A DNA stretch of 64,000 nucleotides from Perkinsus marinus ATCC 50983 (taxonomy: Eukaryota; Perkinsozoa; Perkinsida; Perkinsidae), in the NCBI RefSeq assembly GCF_000006405.1, contig NW_003205853.1:209962-273961 (forward strand). The letters are read 5' to 3'. This document shows, piece after piece, positions 10,361-22,025 of the stretch. A program made the position numbers and the translations under genes. The first letter of the stretch is position 1. Each line of letters begins with the position of its first letter. A model generated the notes under the pieces. The model did no database searches, was not told the origin of the DNA, and worked only from the letters and a program-made list of their open reading frames with translations.

Positions 10361-13300
10361 TCAACGACAGAACGGCAAGCACTTGCGCTTAGACCGCGGG
10401 CCGCCACCTCGTGCCACTCTATCCTTCAACTCCTTTATCTCTTCTCTCAACTTAGTCATCGCCTCATGTGCCGCCTACCAAGGCTACATAGTCGTCAACT
10501 ACTCCACTACTACCATAATTCTGTCGTCACTACTACCTCTGTCGCAGCTGCCTTCTCCTCGTACACTACCCTTATGGCCTTCTCTCGGCCCTCCACCTCT
10601 GCTCGTAGTCGCGCTCGGACCTCCCCATTTTCACCCTCCAGCTGTGCTACCCTCGCGCGCCATTCAGCAACGTTCTTGTCATGATCAGCAGCCATGTCTC
10701 GAGTGGTGGTGAAGAGAGCAAGCTCGGCCTCTTTGACGGCAGCCTCGGCCCTCTCAAGCTCGGCTCCAGCTTTCTCCAACTCTTCCTTGAGACGCGCGAT
10801 TTCGCTGAAGTTAAGGATGAGCAGAAACCACCCAAATCAAAAAAGTACCCAGTCTTTCCAATGAGAGTCTCAGTGAGCGTATCGATCTCATTGTTCTTCG
10901 AAGATTCGAAGTCATCCTGAAAAATGACCGCTCCGGGAATCGAACCCACGACCTCACGCAAGCCAGCCACCTTGCCCTCTTGAGCCTCCTTCATCCTCTC
11001 CTCCGTACTAACCAGAACATCCTCCAACTCTTCCTTCTCCCTTGTGAGCTCTTCCACTTGCTTCTCGAGCCTCTCAAGTTTACCCTCCCAGCTCTTGTTC
11101 GCCTGCGATTCTCTCTTCCTCGCAGTATCTGCCGCACTCTGATGGCAGACAGGAATGCTCCTAATCGTATCAACCATATAGTGCATTGCGATAATTCTAC
11201 AGGTACATAACGAACGATATCCTACTATCACCTTATACCACGCCTTCCAATCTTTACACTCAAAACTAACATCAAGTTACGGGAATACCATCCGACACTC
11301 TTCCACGGCGTGGTGATTACCACACCGCGAGTGCGTAGTGTTGATCATCTCGGTCGAGGTGAACTTGTAGTCACTAATGACAGGCTTATTCCGAAAGCGG
11401 AAGACGCCGATATTCGACAAGAAGACAGTTCACTGAGTGATGACCACGGCTTCTACTCGAGTTCCGACGACACTCCATCTATGGTTTCCTATATTCCTAT
11501 GGAGGATGTAAACGAGCAACTTGCTAATCATAATAGCAATACCCCTGAAGTTGCTGACAATCCACATGCTTTGTCTGGTGATGGTCCTTCCGCTGCTATT
11601 GGACCAAGAAATCGTCATCCCCCAGCACGTTTTGTACCGGTGGTGATCCCCGTGAACTTAGTTTCGATAAAGATGGATCCCCCTATCGAGCCTCAGGCTC
11701 GAGTGACGAACACATGCAGTTGACCATGTACATACAGTATGTAACATACTTTACCAACTTCAAGTGTTGGTGATACAATGAAAAATTTATGAGGAAATCT
11801 TGAGAAGATTTCATTGGTTGCTGTACACTTCTACCCGCATTCGTATTTAAACTCTTATGATCAGCTAAGACAAGCAAACACATGTATATTCCAATGCTGC
11901 TCTTTCACACGTAGGACATATTCCATCGCTGGCGACTTTGGTCCTGCGTTGATTCCAGCATGAGGACTCCTCCGACTTACCCCTCACACTATCAGTCATC
12001 CTCTCTATCTCACCCTCCTTCCCCTCCAACTGGGCCAGCAGCTCCTCCTCCTTCCTATCCCGTCTAGTCAACTCCTCCTCCAGCTCAGCCACCTTAGCCG
12101 TCAGATCCTAACACGAGCCCTCCGCCAACCTTTAAACCCAGAGCCTACCACCAAGGCGGTCTTCTTCAGCGTATCAATACCGACCAGAGCTTCATCTCGT
12201 TGACGCCTAGTGAGCTGTTCATCGTGAGAGATGCCTTCGACCTTCTTATCTAACTCAGTCACGAACAGGCCACTTATCTGGATGATCTGAAAAAGGAGTG
12301 GTATTGAACAAAACACTAACGGTAACTCCACCTTCTCAGCAGCAACCATGAGCCTCGCCCCCCTCGGTCCTCGAGTATTCATCATTATTTCCTCCAACAC
12401 CCACTGGAGCTTTTCTATGAGCAGCCTGGCCGATTCCGACATGACCACGTCCAAGTCTTCCGCAGACCATCCCAACACCAACTCTGGCATCACCTCATCA
12501 GTGAGTCGCACTGCTACCTCCTCAGCAGAGTTCCGTGCCCTACCACCAACATGACTAAGCCCGCACTCGAATAGATCTACTTCTCGTCATTCAGGGGATA
12601 GACCCTCCCCTCTTGAGCCTTAGCATTCTGCATAAGCTCATCGAGGTACTGTTGATAGACCTGGTCACACTCCTCCCCTAAACGGTGCCACACTGTAGGA
12701 GCCCGCCACATCGGTCTAGTTCTCACCCATAGCCTTCCTCCTGTACTCGATCTCCACCCTCCTCAACGCAGCGGAGAGTCTCCCATCGACCTCCCGAGTC
12801 GCCAAAGGCAGCTCAGCCAGCAACCCATCGACCTTCTCCCCATGAGCCAGGCCCAGAGCTGAAATAAGTCCCTCATTATTATGATACCAGAATTATTACA
12901 ATCGATCAAAGAGGCGAGCGCTTCGTGCTGAACTTGAATCCATACCGATGGCAGGCTGAAGCCAACCAGAGTAGAGGAGTTAGAGAAATGCTCTGTCAAC
13001 TGCAGAGGGAAGCCCCACCGTTCGAGCTGATCAATTCAGACGAACTCACCTTTCTGATGTAAACTGCCAAGGCAAACGGGGTGAAGGGAGTACCTCCGCC
13101 GCACTTATTGATGGTCACCGCTCTAGAGGCGGCCATGTTCCATATTTTACCACACAGGGCCTGGACTTGGTCGCTGAATTCCTTACGCAGTTTTCCATCA
13201 GAAATTGAGTCCAACTTCTGCAAGTCAGCTTCGTTCACAGTAGGTTGGACCTGCAGATTTGCTATGTACCCAACTTCACTCGGGCCCTACTAAAGTGTCA

Positions 13301-15142
13301 CAGTCGACGTCCATAAAGCACTCGAGCATCGCTCTCGATACATCCTTCTTGCCAATGGTCTTCAGAACACTCTCGAGATACTCAGATGAGCTCATAGCCT
13401 CGCCGTCTGAGATCATACATGGTCGACCTCAGGCCATTCGGAAATACAATTTTTCAACTATAAATCTGCGAGCTGCGACCACTCTTACATTCGTTCTCCA
13501 TTTTCAATGCGAAGTCTCTCAAGACCCACAGAAAGGACGTAGAAAGGACCCCCCCCGCCGCCGCTCCACCACACTCCCTATTAAACTCTCTGATCAGCTG
13601 ATCAGCGTGTTCGCATACAAGCGACAAGCCATTGAACGCCGACTCGTCCAGACCCCCCTAAAGAGGCTCATAACCTCATTCAACAGAACCCCCCCCCCCA
13701 ACCCACCTTAGAGTTGTATATCAATACGCTACTCATGAGCATAGTCATGGCCATGAGTTTACTATCATGCGCCTTATCCCGGCCGAGACCCTCACAGTCG
13801 AGGAATACGACGACCTTATCGTGGAGTTCCTCATCGCAGATGTACATCCAAATGCCTTGGGTACAGCCATTCACGTCGCTGCCCGTTTCGAAGACCACCG
13901 AGGGAGGCCGGTTACCGGGCCCATCCTTCTTCTTGCCAAACTTGAGCAGCTTATTCAAAAGCTTATTCTCATTATTCTGCGGGTCGTCACTGGCGTTAGC
14001 GGCACCGTTAGGACCTGACGTGGGGGGGAGGGGAATCTCAACACCACGATGGTCTGGAGGACCCACCTTTCACGAGCCTGTTGAGGAGGTAGCTCTTACC
14101 AGTTTGCAGCATCCCAACTACTGTTACAACGCTAATTTGCTTGTCGTGACCAAGAGCCTCTAACAGGGCGAGGGCCTCGGGGTCGACCACCAGCTTATCA
14201 CCATCGAAGGAGACCCTGATAATAGAACTAGAAGTACTCAACTTGAGGCTTTTACAGTTGCACAGCTTTGCCGGGGTTCTTGAATGCCATACTTGTGGTC
14301 TTGGTAATGTACGAAGCACGGCGGTAGGCTGTTGGGATGGTCGTAGCAGTCCTCATCACTCGAACCGTAGGAGGACCAACTGATGGTCCCGGAATGAGAG
14401 ACGGAGAGGAAGAGGGGGAGGAGTTGAACATCGAGAAGGCTGCCGGTACGTCGATAAAGTCGAGGGGAGGGCCCGACATGGGACCAGCAGGATAGAGGGG
14501 CATTCCAACTGGCGGAGCAGCGTACCGAACCTGACAATGACTGACTACTATCCCGCTCTGTTGGAGTACTTCACCTGTTCCACTCGAGCCATCGGCTTGC
14601 AATCTAGATGGACAAGGCCTATCCTACTACCACCAGCTCGGGGATCATCAGGGGGTATCACAGACATGACCTTAGCTGGTATCCACCGACCTGAGGGGGA
14701 GGAGGAGGAGGCACCTGATCGCACCCATGATCGTAGCATAACTCACCTAAAGATTGACTATAATACTCCACTGTTGAACCTTGTGGGAGTTGAGAGGCTT
14801 GCACGCACGGACTTATACAACTGCTAGTGTTGCTAGGAGCCATGTTAGGGGTACCAGGTAAAGTACTGGACGCTCCTGTAAGCGAACAAGGATGCCTGAG
14901 GACATGCAAATGGACGTAGCCTCACCTTCGTGACGGAGGTGCTCGGATAGCGCTGCTGAGCCGGTTGAAGGGGTAGAGTAGTGGCCAGCAGAGAGCAAAT
15001 TGGCGACGCGACCAGAGGGGGGCTTAGGGGGAGGGAAGCTGGTGGTCTTCTTGGGGTGATCATCGTAGTGGTAGTAGACAGTAGTGTTAGAGGCCCGTCG
15101 GTTGACACTGAGGGGAGTGTGCTCGATCATACTAGTTGACAT
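10361..15142 (-). CDS. Guanylate-binding-protein (GBP/atlastin-type) large GTPase
   Basis: Many short-intron exons run from ATG 15142 to TGA 10361-10363. Early exons are about 14926-15142, 14747-14875, 14671-14714, 14256-14623, 14067-14215, 13707-14014, 13489-13657, 13291-13427, 13050-13250 and 12888-12999. An unusual Pro/Ser-rich N-terminal extension of about 250 residues precedes the GTPase domain. The domain begins NPGKAVQLVSFDGDKLVVD and has the G1 P-loop GMLQTGKSYLLNRL, the switch segment TQGIWMY, the G3-like LDCEGLG, the YNSK strand end and the WVLRDF (RD) motif, followed by the GBP-typical EYLESVLK and CFMDVDCDTL blocks. The C-terminal half is helical and coiled-coil (for example KLERLEKQVEELTREKEEL), ending SKRKCLPFCR with no CaaX box. 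GBPs hydrolyse GTP and remodel membranes; that role here is by family. The intron at 11129-11980 carries inserted repeat DNA. Confidence 0.88.
11129..11980 (+). mobile_element. Repeat and retroelement-like fragment inside a GBP intron
   Basis: This 852 bp interval is an intron of the GBP gene (donor gtaagtc at 11980, acceptor ending at 11129), far longer than its neighbours. On the plus strand it holds an open frame at 11310-11723 of 137 codons with no ATG start. Its residues include RNRHPPARFVPVVIP, resembling the basic spacer between integrase and reverse transcriptase in copia-type polyproteins. Immediately after it (about 11716-11860) is a copy of a dispersed repeat also seen at 53796-53945 and at both flanks of element 1. 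I infer an old insertion, antisense to its host gene. Confidence 0.5.
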
Positions 15143-16248
15143 GAAGAAAGGCAGTGTACGCTGATGATGAGAATATTAAGAGCTTCACTGAACGCAACAG
15201 CGACGAGGGCGACACTGGGGGAAAAGTACCTGTCTTGGTATTGCACCAAAATCGACATGTAATACTAGTGGCCACTGCAGGTCACCCGAAAACTGCTGGG
15301 TTTGACAGAAGAGCATCGCATCCACTGACAAAGCCTGAGAAAATCTGAGTTCAGGAACAAGGTGAGGATCAGCACCCTAAGACGAGTTTGGGATATGAAA
15401 TGGATTAGGCCTAGGGGGAGAATCTGAAACGGTCGTCTGGGGTAAGATGCAATAACGCCAAGTGAAGCACTGCCATGATTCGCCCTTTCCAGAGTCGAGA
15501 CCCGGAAAGCAATTCGTGGTTGGAAGTTCCAACCACGAATTGCGTTCCAACTTGGAACGTTGTATGAACCTGCGAAGGCTGACGACTTCGATGGAATAGT
15601 TCTGCCATAGAGTGCGCTGTGAGTCTCGCTCGCCTTGTGGGAAGATTCTTCAATGTAAAAAGCGCGCGCCCTATAATTGGAGACTTGCGTATTTGTGATG
15701 CGTACTACGGTTCGTAAAGGTGTATCGGTTCCCTGGGGCATCATTGGTGTTAGTGGTTGAGGATTGGCTCGTGCATCAGCTCGGTTACTTTTCGAGGCAT
15801 GCTGGATAGCTGTGGAGAGCAAGCCGGGTGCTTTACAACACTACTCGACTTCCTCCAAGGCCGCGGCCGCTGCCGCCGTCGTCACCAAGAGTACAGTTTA
15901 GTATCAGACATCTTCTGGACCTCTCCTAAGAGGTCGCTTGTTGGCCGGGACCACCCGCTGAATGGGAAGCAGCTATCGAGGAAACTGCAGTATGTCGTCA
16001 AGGCAAGGCCGAATGCTGAGGGTAAGGCTAATGCTCGGCTTCAGAGGTCTAGATTGGGTTAGATGAAAACAGCATCATCACACACTGGGAATAGATGCTG
16101 GGGTGTATTTAGCGAGTCATTTCTGCTACAGTGTGATCAGAACTGTTTCGCAAACTTTTTAGGTCAAGTTTCAGTAGTATGATAGCCATCGACAACAGAA
16201 GCTTCGCATGGTATATAGTCGTATGCTCAGAACATAAGAAAACGTCGC
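15143..16248. other. Region with palindromes and uncertain short exons
   Basis: On the plus strand, 15745-16062 contains a possible exon pair: an Ala-rich stretch ending near 15893, and a basic stretch ending KANARLQRSRLG before a TAG near 16060. On the minus strand 15265-15822 is open for 185 codons but has no ATG at its start and runs through a palindrome. I could not decide which is real. Confidence 0.3.
15509..15559. repeat. Two abutting perfect palindromes
   Basis: 15509-15543 is a perfect 35-nt palindrome (17-nt arms GCAATTCGTGGTTGGAA with a 1-nt centre). It is followed, sharing one base, by a perfect 17-nt palindrome, CGTTCCAACTTGGAACG, at 15543-15559. The arms are related in sequence (GGAAGTTCC against TTCCAACTTGGAA). 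Confidence 0.93.
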
Positions 16249-16836
16249 TTGAAAATTCTCAGCTGGATTCATACTTATATATCATACTTCTCGCGCTCTC
16301 TTCGACGGAAACAGCCCGATGATCATGTGGTGATTTGGCGAGCTCCATACCTTGTAAGAGGACGCCTCGTATTATGCCTTTCATCAGATTATGATGACGA
16401 TATTCAGAGCGTGTCAACTGATGCATCCATGAAATATAGCTGTCGTTCCCGTTCCCAATCGTTCACTCACTCGCCTACCGTATCGGACGAAGTGTCATCG
16501 AAAGTGGTGACCTTCAGGGAAGCTGTTGATTTAATTGAGTACGACTCTGCGGATAAGATGGAAGGGCTCGCTAAGCAATCACAGAAGGTTGTCCCTTTGA
16601 GAGAGTATGCGCGTAATACCAGACCGGTAAAGCGTTCGGTACGCCGACAGTACCAAGCCAGAACGACGAGGAGGAGTAGTTCCCTTAAGGGTAACAGACG
16701 GAGCCGTCTGGATATGACGACCGTTATGAACAGTATGTTGAGGCCAGCGAACTCCCTCGAGTTGACCGCCTTGAGGAGAGATCGCGCTAGGGTATTGACT
16801 GCTATTGAGGAGAAGGTATACGGTGTGGTGAACTAG
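16249..16836 (+). CDS. Basic C-terminal exon of an unknown protein with a KVxF-type motif
   Basis: A 195-codon open frame ends at a TAG just before 16840. It has no ATG at its 5' end, so it is probably a downstream exon or starts at an internal ATG (MKYSCRSRSQ, about 16429). The second half is very basic (RPVKRSVRRQYQARTTRRSS). A central block, SSKVVTFREAVDLIEYDSAD, fits the degenerate RVxF docking motif for protein phosphatase 1 (basic, V, any, F) followed by acidic residues. Nuclear or cytoskeletal roles are possible; no family was recognised. Confidence 0.45.
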   Translation: MKILSWIHTYISYFSRSLRRKQPDDHVVIWRAPYLVRGRLVLCLSSDYDDDIQSVSTDASMKYSCRSRSQSFTHSPTVSDEVSSKVVTFREAVDLIEYDSADKMEGLAKQSQKVVPLREYARNTRPVKRSVRRQYQARTTRRSSSLKGNRRSRLDMTTVMNSMLRPANSLELTALRRDRARVLTAIEEKVYGVVN

Positions 16837-16947
16837 ACACATGATTTTCCGAGCAATTGCTTATTTCAGCTCTGTCAGTACGGTACCTCCGGAAATCAGT
16901 AACCGCTCTATAGTCAATTTGTACATCTATTATGTAGTATAATTTAC

Positions 16948-17418
16948 TTATTTGTTGTAGTTTTCCGAGGCGTTCCATTTCTTCCTTGCCATTCGGGCAT
17001 AGTGCTCATCGGCTTTGTCATGGACTTCGCTTCGATGGTTTTGTTGTTCGTCCCCCATCTTTCTGATGTCAGTCTCTTGAAGTTCACTTCTTCCTAACCT
17101 AGCTAGGTTTCTCAACTTCAACAAACTTTTCATTGGGTACGTTGAGTGCCGCTTCATTCGGGCAGCGTTACACGGAGCTGAGCTAGGTGATTCTGCGTCG
17201 TATGTGATGCCAACTTTGGTTCCTGCGGGTTACCGATCGATGTGTTTTCTCGTTGGCTCGAAGTCCATCGCATCGTGGACGCTGCCAGAAATGTCTGTAA
17301 CTAGGTGCTGGGAAGTTGTGATGGTCATAGTTGTGTATATATCCCTACCCCATCGAGTATTACCAGACTGGGTAATTCCTTTGCCTTTGAGTCTTTTCGG
17401 CTTCTCCTTCCCATTCAA
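16948..17418 (-). CDS. Small charged protein of unknown function, two exons
   Basis: ATG at 17418 (MNGKEKPKRLKGKG), exon 1 17234-17418, intron 17126-17233 (gtaacc...aaaag, 108 bp), exon 2 16948-17125 ending TAA. The join is in phase and gives 120 residues. The C-terminal half is a charged helix (DEQQNHRSEVHDKADEHYAR). The intron contains a start-like ATG and no frame disruption of the exons. No domain was recognised. Confidence 0.52.
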
Positions 17419-17518
17419 TTGAGTTGAGTCCTTAACCAGTGTTGTCGAATAATCAATTACCGGGTGATAATATGATAAGTGTTATAAGCCTAGTTTAATG
17501 CCCCATGGAAGTTATCTC

Positions 17519-17880
17519 AAGATGGCATAGCTGCCCCAAGGGATGTGCCATGGGATGCCATCGATGGGATATGCCTCAGTACAATCGAGTTATTCTGATG
17601 GGGCGGCTATGCCATCCGTAACATGTCCGAGTACAACGAGTTTCTTTTAGTGGGGCAGCTACGCCTTTCGAAATATAGCCGAGTACAATAGGTTTCCTTG
17701 GGTGAGGCAGCTATGCCATTCGAAATATACCCGAGTACAACGAGTTTCTTTTAGTGGGGCAGCTATGCCATCCGAAATATACCCGGGTATAACGAGTTTC
17801 TTTTAGTGGGGCAGCTATGCCGTCCGAAATATGCCCGAGAACGATGAGTTCCTTTTGGTGGGGCAGCTATGCCAGTGGAA
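17519..17880. repeat. 52-bp minisatellite with an inverted leading copy
   Basis: The core GGGGCAGCTATGCC recurs at an exact 52 bp period, with the GCAG (GCGG in the first copy) at 17603, 17655, 17707, 17759, 17811 and 17863. Units share CGAAATATACCCGAGTACAA and GAGTTTCTTTTAGTG. At 17519-17537 the core occurs once in reverse complement (ATGGCATAGCTGCCCCA). Units differ by several point changes, so the array is not freshly homogenised. It lies between the small genes at 16948-17418 and 18569-19169. Confidence 0.93.
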
Positions 17881-18568
17881 CAAAGCCATCCCAAGATACA
17901 GTACCATCATTGTTCCCCTCAGCACATGGATGTGCACCTCCATGGGCTGGTATATTCGTTTATACCCCATCAAAGGGAGGATATGCTCCGTCCTATAGTA
18001 CGACATCAGCATAGTGACGGGGATTGGATGAGGTAGTATGGAAGGCATCAATGAGAGTCTTCAACACCATTAAGGGAATCTCAATCCGGCTAGGTCGCTC
18101 TCGGCCTCATTGAATTATTTGGCAACTCGGTATAAAGACCCTTCAAGTGATTGACGGGGAAACCCCTTTATGAATAAACGATATTTGTCGAGACAGATCA
18201 GCTCGCGTGAACTTATCATTATATGGAGCCTGCGTGACGTTCTTTGATATTGTGTAGTGTCGAAGCGTTGCACGAGTTGCGTTGTTCTTCTATGCTCGTT
18301 CTTAGTAATGGTCCTGCACGTTCTCGTGCCTTACAGCTCACTCTGTGTTTTGATGTGTTTGTGAGTTATTACTACCGTATCGCGTTAGAGATGGGTATCT
18401 GGACATGCACGTCGATGCGGGAGAGTCTGGGAAAGTTTATCAGTTCGAGACGGCTCCAATTCTGTGTTGGAGACAGTCTCGAAGGAGACGGCATCGAATC
18501 GTGTAGCCTTTTCAGCGACGTGAGTTGCATCTTTCGATCGGCTAGCTATTCCATGTAGTTCTGTCCTT
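17881..18568. other. Intergenic stretch between minisatellite and next gene
   Basis: Contains an open frame of 104 codons at 18244-18558 (+) without family similarity, ending just before the start of the next gene. It could be a 5' UTR/promoter region or an unrecognised exon. No transposon ends were seen. Confidence 0.35.
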
Positions 18569-19169
18569 ATGACATCTGCTGTTGATAAATCTTCTAGCAC
18601 GATGGAGGAAACGCCTGTTGCGAAGGAGGCCGCTATCAAAAAGACAGCCTCTCAGAACGGCCACACTGATGAGCGTAACAGCGGTGAGAGTGGCAGTCGA
18701 CGTAGCTACACGCCAGGCTGTTTCGATATACTGTTTGGTCCGAAGGGGATAGGAGCCGAGAAAGCTAAGGACGCCCAGGGTCATGAACATACTAGGGAGG
18801 AAGTGAACAGGAGACTTCGGTGGAGTAAGCTGATAGTATTTCTCTATGGCTGTTCATGTGTTTACTTTCTCAGAGGGGCGAGCTCATTTCCCATCTGCTG
18901 ATGTTAATGCTATTAGAAAACCCAAAGTTGGATCGAAAACTGAACTCCGAAGTCAATCAATGCAGGCCGCACCTCTAGTGCATTTCCAAGAATCGGTATC
19001 GTACTGTTCATTCGGGAGTGAAAGCCCTCCTGAACAGGTCGCACATCAGTGTAAAAATCGTACAGAGGTTCTAGTTGATCGTCCTCATTTCCATCGTTTG
19101 CCTAGCGCTCAAAATGCTCCTAAGGGTATTATTGCTTCTCTGGGCGCCCATCATGTCAATGCATCGTAG
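18569..19169 (+). CDS. Unknown 183-residue protein, two exons
   Basis: ATG at 18569 (MTSAVDKSSSTMEETPVAKE). Exon 1 is 18569-18824, intron 18825-18873 (gtaagctg...ttctcag, 49 bp), exon 2 18874-19169 ending TAG. Exon lengths join in phase to 184 codons including the stop. The first half is hydrophilic and Glu/Lys/Ser-rich with a short TPGCFDILFGPKG segment; the second half is Pro/His/Ser-rich. No signal peptide or membrane span is present once the intron is removed; the unspliced frame shows a false hydrophobic tail. Function unknown. Confidence 0.6.
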
Positions 19170-19542
19170 TAGTAGTAGAGCTGAGTAAGTGCGATAACAA
19201 AGCGCCTTCAGCTTGAATACAACCTTTCAGTGCTGGTATCCTTATTAATGTGGTCAGTCGTCTACCAACGTATGCTGGTTTATACCATTATCAAATATCG
19301 TCTTTCCCTTGATAATATCGAGAATGACTACTACCATCTCTCACTCATATGCTGAAGTGTCGTGTTGGGGAAGACATTTCGTATCTTTGTGTTGGAGCTG
19401 TCCCCGCCTTTGTGACGTTAGCCAATCCCCCTCAACCAGAGCATTTCGGTTAATTCCTTTTTCGGATCCAAGAAGCTATCGTAAGTACTGCAAATTTTCA
19501 GTTATTTGAATATCACTCAAGTTAATGTTTTCACGTATATTA

Positions 19543-20141
19543 GGATGTTTCAGACCGGCTGTATGGGGATGGTAAGTCTAGCTTTCTTTCCTGGTCGAAC
19601 TGTTCACATCTTCATCACTTCAGTTGCACAGCCGTCCCCGATAAGCCCATCCGTGCGAGCAGTTACCGGATGAGCAGAGGCCGTTCAGCCGGTAGGTCAG
19701 TCGCCCCTAAGAGGAGCATTTTGAAGAAGGAACAACTTCCACCAGAGCCGGACTCGATAATTCTCAATGAGAATCAGCTCACTATCGGTGAGTTGAGGCT
19801 AGCGTGAGCTTAGGCGCAGTTTGACGGTTTTTGTATCAGGTTCACTGCAGTTGGGAGGGTCGACTAAGAAGCATTCTCCCTCGTCAGTATCCCTATGCTC
19901 AACAGCGGCGTCAATATACGGTGAAGTTTACGAGGAGATGGATGATGACCTTCGCCCTCGAGGCGCTAGTGTTCACTTCCGCCCACAACAAGTCGAGTAT
20001 ACCTTCGATGATGAGCGCCTCCTTTCAGTGTCTCTGGGAAGAACTGCTGACTATGATGGAGCTCCCAACGAAAAACGCGCGGAGAAGTTGGCTGAGCAGA
20101 CAGCTACAAAAGCTGTAGCCCGAGGAGTATATGCTTTTTAA
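19543..20141 (+). CDS. Putative PP1-docking protein with SILK and RVxF-like motifs
   Basis: Exons about 19543-19571 (5' limit uncertain), 19624-19790 and 19842-20141 (TAA) join in one frame; introns are about 50 bp. The product contains PKRSILKKEQ, matching the SILK motif ([GS]IL[RK]), and about 70 residues later GASVHFRPQQVEYTFDDE, which fits an RVxF-type site (V-any-F) followed by an acidic stretch. SILK upstream of RVxF is the arrangement in known protein phosphatase 1 regulators such as inhibitor-2 and KNL1. The rest is Ser-rich and disordered with an Ala/Lys helix at the end. PP1 binding is inferred from two short motifs only; the true N-terminus may lie upstream. Confidence 0.5.
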
Positions 20142-22025
20142 GTTACAACATTGTTATGCATATGCATAATCGTCCCTTACCAGTACTATGACGATGATAA
20201 TTGATGGAAAGCTGAACTGCTCGAAAAACGTCTAGTGCATTGCACTGTATTGCTTACTTAGTTTAGTATTCCCCAGTGACCGTACGGCTCCTACAATATT
20301 GTAGCATTGCTCTACCTAGTAGTAGTGATGTTGGTATTATTATTATGTCGATTGCCTATCCTTCTCATGCTTGAGTAAGCTACTACTGCTTACTCATCCT
20401 GGTACTATCCTTATTGGGGTAGTGGTCATGTGTATTCAGTCTGTATTCAGAGTGTTCATCACCAAGCAGAGTAGCTCAGCATTCCATGTCTCATAGTGGT
20501 TTACTTACCACTTAGGGCATGGTTTGTTTAATGCTCTATGTTGCTCATCCTGCTCCTGATGCTGTTATTACCGATTCAAAGGCTTTCTGTCTTCCACAAG
20601 GAAGTTGAGCCGACTGGGGACCTATTCTTAGCTACTACCCATGGTAGATAGTGAGTAGCTTCTTATTGGTTGTTGCCTCTGAGGACTGTTATAAAATCAT
20701 GAATATTTTTTTTGTTATTTCAGCCTAAGTACTTGCCGTCTATAAACAACTGATTATCCTTCGGTGTTTGCTAGACGGAGCGAAGCTGATTGGGTTGATC
20801 TCGTTCATCATTGAATGTCGCTTTTCTAATATTCACAGTCACTCACAAGGTGCGTGTTCGTATCGCTTCTTCTTCTTCTCGAAAGTCACCATTCACACCA
20901 CGAGATTGTTACATTGTAGTATAAGTAGTCTCTGAAGGCTATCGCTGGGTTCTGTAGTGACCCTAACAATATGCTACAATCTCATCACCACGGATCCACC
21001 GCTTTTATCACTCATTCACTATTACTATTTACTTGCCATAGTATTCAGTTTTCATAATTGCACCCGATCGTAGTTCTCGACGTCTTATATGATTCATCCG
21101 AGATTCGTTTGTCGGTAAAATTGAATATTGTCACGGTATGAGATATGTCTGTAGTAGTAGTAGTAATCCCAATCTTGTATTCTGTCCTAATATAATAGCA
21201 GTTGATCTCCGTGTCACCACTGCTGATTCTCTGTGCTTTTTGTAGTACTTCCAATCTGTCGTCCTGGAGTGGTAGGCGTAGGTGTTTTTGAAACCATGAC
21301 GTTTCAGAGACGTCTTGTCGTCTATTCCTTCTTACTCTATGCTAGCGTCCTTTTTGTGACGCGCGGTAATGAGTGGACAATAGTATCTATATTATGGTCA
21401 TATTATTATTATTATTATTATTCTCATCTATCTCGAGGTCACTCGGGTTTTCCAAGCCTCCCCAAATAATCTCTGCTTACTTCTACTATTGGAAACCTTC
21501 TCTTCCTAGTGAAGGGATTGGCAACCGAATACTAATAGTGAATAGTATTGTATCGTCCGACCGTGGCAACAGGCGTTGCTGTGTGGACTCTTATCACCCT
21601 CTTGGGAGGAGTCGATGGGACTCGTATTCCCTTCTTAGCACAGCACCATTATGATGATGAGAAAGACGTTGAAGTTTATATGAGCGGTGTCGTAGTGTTA
21701 GTCTCCGCGTAGTGACTGTTCAACTTCTTCGAGAGGTTCTTATAAGTCATACTGTCTTGAGTTTAGTTCAACGCAGACCTTTGCATGCGTGTAATACCAC
21801 TCCTCGCGCAAATCAGGTTGGCTCCACTAGCCGTAACATACTGGCTGTATGGTAAGGTGAGGCTTACCGATGAGGCTTGTCATTCAGGCGACGCGAACGC
21901 CACTCACAGGTTGGCTGATGTGTTCCGCTGCTGGAAATCAATTTTATCCATGTCTTCATTGTTCGCACCATTAGCAACGCTGGGGTATTGAGTTGATACT
22001 GGGTTATTCGAGAAGGGAACACAGT
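20142..22025. other. Gene-poor 1.9 kb, microsatellites only
   Basis: No open frame with coding character. It holds a (TAT)n microsatellite at 21401-21422, a short GTAGTAGTAGTAGT run near 21148-21162 and several A/T-rich patches. Some frames of 60-90 codons near 21233-21654 are low-complexity. Confidence 0.5.

Noticed and set aside
10920-10990. tRNA-like sequence near GGGAATCGAACCCACG
   Set aside because: It spans a GBP exon end and its intron. The T arm has four pairs at most and the 5' acceptor strand is absent.
12348-12554. Plus-strand frames across 10.3-15.1 kb as separate genes
   Set aside because: They are shadows of the GBP gene exons on the minus strand, which carry conserved GTPase motifs.
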